From NCBI GenBank assembly GCA_003132905.1, contig PKZC01000445.1, positions 1 through 9,060 of the forward strand: a stretch of 9,060 bases of DNA, written 5' to 3'. This stretch comes from Bryobacterales bacterium. GTDB taxonomy: Bacteria > Acidobacteriota > Terriglobia > Bryobacterales > Bryobacteraceae. A program made the position numbers and the translations under genes. The notes under the pieces were generated by a model. That model made no database searches. It saw only the letters and a program-made list of their open reading frames with translations, and was not told where the DNA came from. Below are positions 5,198 through 9,060 of this stretch, piece after piece. How positions within the stretch are numbered: the first letter of the stretch is position 1; each line of letters starts with the position of its first letter.

Positions 5198-7405
5198 CTA
5201 TGCTGGCAGCTTCGTTTCCATCCACGCTCGGATTACGTCGAACACCTGACGGTTATTGGTTTCGAGCATCATGAAATGCCCATTGCCGAGGATGTCTTTG
5301 TCCTTGAGCTGCAGCTCTTCGGCGTCGCATCCGGCTTGTTTCAGGAACGCCACGACGGGCGGACCCTGCGTGCGGCCCGACGACGCGGCTGTTACCATCA
5401 CGATCGGAATGCCCTGCAGGTTTTTCAACTTGCGCGCCGGCTCGGCCTGCAGCTTGTACGCCGGCGTGATTCCGGATGCTGCCACATCTCGCGTGGCGAT
5501 TTCTTTGGGATCGGACACCGGCGGATCGTAGGCCAGCGGAATGTCGGTGAGTCCCCAAGCCGCGCCGAAGCCAAATGGCATGCCAGCGCCTTCTACGTTG
5601 ACGATCGCCTTCACCAAATTCGGCCGCTCATTCGCCACCAGCCAACTGAAAGGACCGCCCGCCGAGTGCACTTGGATGATCGCCGGTCCGATCTTGTCCA
5701 GCATCGCCGCGCCCCGGCTCGCCCAGAGTTGGTGCGCCATTACGTTGTCCGCGGGCGGCGAATTTTGACCAGCCTGGAAGTGATCCACCAGTGGATCGCC
5801 CGCATCGCCGCTACCCATCCAGCGCCGGTTCGGATTGTTCGCCGCGCGCATGAAATCGCCCGTGACCGTATCGAACGTCAGTAGCGGGCCGATGGCGCCG
5901 AGTGCATCCGGATGATAGGGCGCGCGGCCGTGGCCCGGGCGATCCACCAGATAAACCTTGTAGCCTTCCTGCAAATAATAGTGGACCCACCCCGGCTTCC
6001 CGTTCCCGAGTCCCATATAGTGCGTGCCTTGGCCGCCGCCTCCATGCACCAATACCACCGGATATTGATGGCGAACCTGAGCGGGAAACAAATACTGCAC
6101 GTACATTTGGCCCGCGACAATGTTGCCGTACGGCATCTTCTTCACTTCGGTCCCAACCCAGAAATGCCCCTGCTCGGATAATTTCAACGCAACGGCATCG
6201 GGATTCTTTATTGTGGGCGTGGGCTTGGCGTGCGGCGCCACGTTTTTGTCCATCCAATCCAGGATGGGCTGCAGCACTTCGCGGTTGTTCTTCTCAACCA
6301 TCATCATGTGGCCGTTGCCGTGGACTCCGTGCTGCGCCAGGCGCAATTCTTCAGCGGTGCATCCGGCTTGCTTCAGGAACGCGAGAGCACCGGGCGCGCC
6401 GGGCGAGGCGAAGGACGCTTCCGAGGTAACCAAGACAATCGGAATGCCCTTCAGATTTTTCAACTTATGCGCGGGCTCTTCTTGAATCTGGTAAGCGCCG
6501 ACGCCGGGCTCCGGTGAAGGCATTTCCTTGATCTTCAGTTCGGACGGATCTTTCACCGCTGGATCGTAGGTCATCGGAATCGTTGTGATGCCCCATTTAC
6601 TGGCCTGCGGGCCTTTGCCAAAGGGCGTACCAGCGCCCTCGACCACGACGATGCCTTTCACTAAAGTGGGCCGCACTTCGGCCACCAGATAGCCGAACGG
6701 GCCGCCGGCCGAGTGCGTCATTATGATCGCGGGACCAATTTTGTCGAGCAGTTCGGCGCCGCGCTGACGCCATGCCGTGTGTGTTACCGCGATATCGGCC
6801 ACGTAGAATCCGCCCTGCGAGGCCACCAGTTGCGCCAAATCCGGCGCGCCTACTTCGCCCGTGCCCGGCCATTGATTGTGAAGCTTCGCAAGGCCGAGAC
6901 CAGTGGGGTCGGGCCGCTTGGCACGCTGTGGCGTGAACATCCCTGAAATCTGATCGAGCGTGATGTTCTGCGCTGGAAATGGGCCGTTCAGATCCGGATG
7001 AAAGGGCGAGCGGCCGTGTCCGGGCCGATCGACAACATAGACCTTGTAGCCTGCTTGCACCAACAGCGTGGCCCAGCCGGGACGGCCATCGGGACAACAC
7101 ATCCAGTCCGTGCCTTGGCCGCCTCCGCCGTGAACTAACACGATCGGGTAGGGATGTTTTACCTGCGCCGGTATCTGATATTCGACATACATCTGCTTCC
7201 CATTGATCACCGTGCCGCGAGGAATTTCGGCTCGTTCCACGCCTACCCAGAAGAAACTCCATTCGGCGAGATCGAGCGGAGCGTCGGCTACAGCGGTCGC
7301 GCCGGTTTGTGCGGTCAGTGGCGAGCTAGCGCTCAGCGCACTCAAAACCGAAAGCGCTCCGGTAGTCATGGTGGCAAAATCGCGCCGGGTAAACTCGTTC
7401 GACAT
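5198..7405 (-). CDS. Tat-exported, internally duplicated alpha/beta hydrolase (esterase-713-like)
   Basis: A 735-residue hydrolase made of two homologous alpha/beta-hydrolase domains (about 45-390 and 405-735) joined by a Pro/Lys-rich linker (APHAKPTPTIKNP). The N-terminus TRRDFATM (6-13) and a hydrophobic Ala/Ser-rich stretch to about residue 32 form a Tat signal, so the mature enzyme should be periplasmic. Each domain carries an oxyanion HGGGGQG loop (92-98; 454-460), the nucleophile in HSAGG (Ser232; Ser581), a candidate acid 24 residues later in VEGAG (Glu256; Glu605) and a His in GNGH (His366; His710). Both sites look complete. The first Gly of GxSxG is replaced by Thr or Val. The Ser-Glu spacing is the one I recall for Alcaligenes esterase 713. 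By hand, 38 of 60 residues match between 84-143 and 446-505. The substrate is unknown; an ester or lactone is likely. AAGGAGAG lies six bases before the ATG. It is the first gene of a four-gene operon. Confidence 0.9.
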   Translation of the reverse strand: MSNEFTRRDFATMTTGALSVLSALSASSPLTAQTGATAVADAPLDLAEWSFFWVGVERAEIPRGTVINGKQMYVEYQIPAQVKHPYPIVLVHGGGGQGTDWMCCPDGRPGWATLLVQAGYKVYVVDRPGHGRSPFHPDLNGPFPAQNITLDQISGMFTPQRAKRPDPTGLGLAKLHNQWPGTGEVGAPDLAQLVASQGGFYVADIAVTHTAWRQRGAELLDKIGPAIIMTHSAGGPFGYLVAEVRPTLVKGIVVVEGAGTPFGKGPQASKWGITTIPMTYDPAVKDPSELKIKEMPSPEPGVGAYQIQEEPAHKLKNLKGIPIVLVTSEASFASPGAPGALAFLKQAGCTAEELRLAQHGVHGNGHMMMVEKNNREVLQPILDWMDKNVAPHAKPTPTIKNPDAVALKLSEQGHFWVGTEVKKMPYGNIVAGQMYVQYLFPAQVRHQYPVVLVHGGGGQGTHYMGLGNGKPGWVHYYLQEGYKVYLVDRPGHGRAPYHPDALGAIGPLLTFDTVTGDFMRAANNPNRRWMGSGDAGDPLVDHFQAGQNSPPADNVMAHQLWASRGAAMLDKIGPAIIQVHSAGGPFSWLVANERPNLVKAIVNVEGAGMPFGFGAAWGLTDIPLAYDPPVSDPKEIATRDVAASGITPAYKLQAEPARKLKNLQGIPIVMVTAASSGRTQGPPVVAFLKQAGCDAEELQLKDKDILGNGHFMMLETNNRQVFDVIRAWMETKLPA

Positions 7406-7470
7406 GCTTGGCTCTCCTTGTGTTACTACTCATTTATAGACCGTACAGGAACGAGCATATAGGAAAACCC
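7406..7470. promoter_or_regulatory. Divergent control region between the hydrolase operon and the sigma gene
   Basis: These 65 bp must serve the minus-strand operon and probably the sigma factor. The hydrolase Shine-Dalgarno AAGGAGAG (minus strand, 7412-7419) and the sigma-gene AGGA (7461-7464) mark the edges. A TATAAA lies on the minus strand at 7433-7438 but without a clear -35. GGAAC at 7448-7452 on the plus strand resembles an ECF-type -35, with CGTG at 7470-7473 after 17 bases. Such a promoter would conflict with the GTG start at 7471. Confidence 0.4.
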
Positions 7471-8079
7471 GTGCTTTGGAAAAGTGGGAAGAATTCCGGC
7501 CGCTCGACCGTCCAAGCAAGTGATTCCGGCATGGTGTTGGACGCAAACGACCGAGACGTGATCGAGGCTTGTCAGCGGGGCGATGCGGACGCATTTCATG
7601 CGCTGTTTGAAGCTTACAAGGACCGCGTCTATTCCATCGCCTTGCGCTATTCCGGCAATCCAGCAGCAGCCATGGACATCGCGCAGGACACTTTTCTGAA
7701 GCTGCTGTCGCGCATCGGCGACTATCGATCGGAAGCTAGCTTCGATTCCTGGCTCTACCGGTTGGTGGTGAATAGTTGCATCGACGATCAGCGCCGCGGC
7801 CGCCGTATGACGCCGTTCCTGGACGGCCTGCTGGATGTGGTTCGCGCTCCCGCCGAAAGCGTCTTGAACAGACTGATGCGCACCGAAACGGACCAGCGCG
7901 TACAGGATGTTGTAGCCAGACTCGCGCCCGAGCATCGCATCGTAATCGTGCTGCGCTATACCGAAGGCTTGTCGTACGACGAGATCGCGAAGATTTTGGG
8001 ATGTTCGCCGGGCACTGTGGCGTCGCGTCTGAATCGCGCGCATAAGATCCTGGAGCGGAGGTTGTCGTGGTGCCGATAA
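7471..8079 (+). CDS. ECF-like sigma-70 family RNA polymerase sigma factor
   Basis: A cytoplasmic transcription initiation factor of 202 residues with only regions 2 and 4, hence ECF-like. Region 2 spans about 41-109 (AFHALFEAYKDRVYSIALRY, DIAQDTFLKLL, FDSWLYRLVVNSCIDDQRR). Region 4 spans about 145-196 with the helix-turn-helix YDEIAKILGCSPGTVASRLN. The start is uncertain. The GTG at 7471 has AGGA six bases upstream and gives MLWKSGKNSG at the N-terminus; the ATG at 7531 has no Shine-Dalgarno and would give 182 residues, still with complete domains. The frame runs open to 7408, but that part overlaps the control region and is unlikely to be coding. Its stop codon lies inside the next gene, a membrane protein that is probably its anti-sigma factor. 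It is divergent from the hydrolase-hemoglobin-bacilliredoxin operon, a plausible target, though no defined promoter proves this. Confidence 0.9.
   Translation: MLWKSGKNSGRSTVQASDSGMVLDANDRDVIEACQRGDADAFHALFEAYKDRVYSIALRYSGNPAAAMDIAQDTFLKLLSRIGDYRSEASFDSWLYRLVVNSCIDDQRRGRRMTPFLDGLLDVVRAPAESVLNRLMRTETDQRVQDVVARLAPEHRIVIVLRYTEGLSYDEIAKILGCSPGTVASRLNRAHKILERRLSWCR
8057..8061 (+). promoter_or_regulatory. Shine-Dalgarno of the putative anti-sigma gene, inside the sigma gene
   Basis: GGAGG lies within the last codons of the sigma gene. Two adjacent GTG codons follow: 8067 (spacing 5) and 8070 (spacing 8). The second has the better spacing; the difference is one residue. Confidence 0.6.
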
Positions 8080-8612
8080 ACGATTGGTTGGAGCCGGAGT
8101 TGCGGCGTAGCCTACGGGAAGTGGCTGCCCCACCTGATCTCTGGAATCGGATTCAAGCTCCCCAAGCGGCGTCATCAAATCGGAGCAATCGGGCTATGGT
8201 TTGGGCCATGGCCGTTACCGTTATTCTTGCCGCTGTCGGGTTATCTCTGGTTCGGCCGCCGGCGCGGGATGCTTCCCGGCAGATGGCCTTCCACTGCGAA
8301 AATCCCGTGGAGTTGCGCGCCTGGGTGAGGGCGAACACGGGGCTGGATGTGCCATTACAGACTGCGCCGCAGGCCTCCATTCAATTGATCGGCGCTCGGA
8401 ATCTGGGCGCGAGTGTAGAGATTGCGTATCGGGCAGGGAACCGTGATGCCCTATTGTCGGTGTCGCGCGCCGATGCCGGGTCCGCCAATCTGCCGCATGG
8501 TCAGGCGAGCGGGAATGAGTCTTCATGGGTCGCCGATGGACAGCGTTTTACGCTGGCTGCCAGCAATGCCGCTGACTTACAGCTCGCCTGTAAGCTCTGC
8601 CATCCGGATTAA
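8067..8612 (+). CDS. Putative membrane anti-sigma factor with a C-terminal CxxCH motif
   Basis: A single-pass membrane protein of 181 residues (180 if GTG 8070 is used), overlapping the sigma gene by 13 bp. This linkage is the main reason to call it an anti-sigma factor. Residues 1-43 would be cytoplasmic and include AAPPDLWNRI, a short segment common in acidobacterial anti-sigma proteins, and could hold the sigma-binding part; there is no zinc-finger HxxxCxxC motif. The helix is at about 44-62 (MVWAMAVTVILAAVGLSL). Residues 63-181 would be periplasmic: HCENPVELRAWV with Cys77, an Ile/Val-rich beta-like stretch (SIQLIGARNLGASVEIAYR), and the last residues LACKLCHPD. Cys175-x-x-Cys178-His179 is the c-type heme attachment motif and would be on the correct side of the membrane for it; alternatively it may bind metal or act as a redox switch. 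I see no methionine ligand arrangement that would prove a cytochrome. Confidence 0.75.
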   Translation: MVPINDWLEPELRRSLREVAAPPDLWNRIQAPQAASSNRSNRAMVWAMAVTVILAAVGLSLVRPPARDASRQMAFHCENPVELRAWVRANTGLDVPLQTAPQASIQLIGARNLGASVEIAYRAGNRDALLSVSRADAGSANLPHGQASGNESSWVADGQRFTLAASNAADLQLACKLCHPD

Positions 8613-8614
8613 AG

Positions 8615-9060
8615 CTAGTTTGAATTTCGGAGCGCCTGTACCACCCGGATCTTAGTGCTGCGTACCTCGACGCTTTCCGCTTCTGCATACTCCTGGCGCG
8701 CCCGCAGAACAGCTTCGTAGGACTGCAAAGTAGCAAGTAATTGCGGATTCTCCGGCCCCCACGCCTCTGTCAGGATGCTGAGCGCCTGGCGATACAGTTG
8801 TTCCGATTCGTCCAGTCTTCCCTGTAGCCGATAGATATTCGCGATGTGCGCAGCCAATTTTCCAAGCTCAGGATGGTTCGGTGGCAGCGTCTTGTCGAGG
8901 ATTTGCTGCGATTTCTTGAACAACGCCTCGGCATCCGCATAGTGTTTGCGTCCCACCGCTGCCATTCCTTCGTTGCACAGGTCGTAGCCGATGCGCGGAT
9001 GGTCTGGCGCGAAGTTCTTCCGGTCGATCTGCTCGGCCCGCTGCAGTAGTGGCTCTGCAT
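8615..9060 (-). CDS. 3' part of a kinesin-light-chain type TPR protein
   Basis: The C-terminal 148 residues of a tetratricopeptide-repeat protein. The frame stays open to the right edge of the window, so the Met at 8965 is internal and the true start lies outside. At least three TPR units with the ~42-residue spacing of the TPR_12/kinesin-light-chain type are visible: one ending in AEPLLQRAEQIDRKNFAPDHP, one with YADAEALFKKSQQILDKTLP, one with LDESEQLYRQALSILTEAWG, each followed by a (D/N)HP or ENP turn, then a partial one (EYAEAESVEVRSTKIR). Such repeats are protein-interaction scaffolds; in Acidobacteriota they are often fused to kinase or other N-terminal domains, which cannot be judged here. 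The gene converges on the anti-sigma gene with only two bases between the stop codons. Confidence 0.85.
   Translation of the reverse strand, partial: AEPLLQRAEQIDRKNFAPDHPRIGYDLCNEGMAAVGRKHYADAEALFKKSQQILDKTLPPNHPELGKLAAHIANIYRLQGRLDESEQLYRQALSILTEAWGPENPQLLATLQSYEAVLRARQEYAEAESVEVRSTKIRVVQALRNSN

Noticed and set aside
5198..7405. Recent DNA-level duplication inside the hydrolase gene
   Set aside because: The protein repeats are clear but the DNA copies have diverged widely, including a length difference, so this is an old duplication rather than an unstable repeat.
7408..7470. Extension of the sigma factor to a TTG at 7408
   Set aside because: It would place coding sequence across the hydrolase Shine-Dalgarno and control region and add a hydrophobic stretch foreign to sigma factors.
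7426..8178. A 250-codon open frame on the minus strand opposite the sigma factor
   Set aside because: It has no recognisable domain and is the complement of a sigma factor with intact regions 2 and 4.
8615..8965. TPR protein as a complete 116-residue gene starting at 8965
   Set aside because: The frame continues without a stop to the window edge and encodes another TPR unit upstream of that Met, so the gene is 5'-incomplete.

Overview
The window looks like chromosomal DNA of a soil Acidobacteriota bacterium, probably near Bryobacterales/'Solibacter'. This is inferred from the ADOP/MacB-type permease at the left edge, the style of the sigma/anti-sigma pair, the kinesin-light-chain type TPR protein and the high GC content. 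No marker gene is present, so the placement rests on gene families only. Coding density is very high and no stretch of 300 bases lacks a gene. I see no RNA genes, CRISPR arrays, transposases or phage genes.

Layout. (1) 27-1121 (+): C-terminal half of an FtsX/MacB-type (ADOP) permease, cut off from its N-terminal half by an in-frame stop at 9-11. (2) 1146-2252 (-): a stand-alone MetE-catalytic-domain methyltransferase with a complete His-Cys-Glu-Cys zinc site. A perfect TATAAT box sits so close to its ATG that a leaderless transcript is likely. (3) 2390-3866 (+): a three-gene cluster made of an unrecognised helical protein, a four-helix membrane protein and a 26-residue membrane peptide with a strong Shine-Dalgarno. 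A hairpin and a 20-bp tandem repeat lie in its two spacers. (4) 7405-3863 (-): a tight four-gene operon. In order of transcription it encodes an exported, internally duplicated alpha/beta hydrolase (two complete triads), a DUF4126 membrane protein, a group II truncated hemoglobin and a BrxA/BrxB-type bacilliredoxin. (5) 7471-8612 (+): divergent from that operon, an ECF-like sigma factor overlapping a single-pass membrane protein that is presumably its anti-sigma factor and ends in a CxxCH motif. (6) 8615-9060 (-): the 3' part of a TPR protein whose start lies beyond the window.

How the parts may work together. The most interesting unit is the divergent pair. A sigma factor and a membrane partner with a heme- or redox-competent CxxCH tail sit 65 bp from an operon carrying an O2/NO-reactive hemoglobin, a thiol-repair bacilliredoxin, a membrane protein and a Tat-exported tandem hydrolase. 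I infer a redox- or nitrosative-stress module linking the cell envelope to cytoplasmic thiol repair. The sequence shows the gene arrangement and the active-site residues; the regulatory link is a hypothesis.
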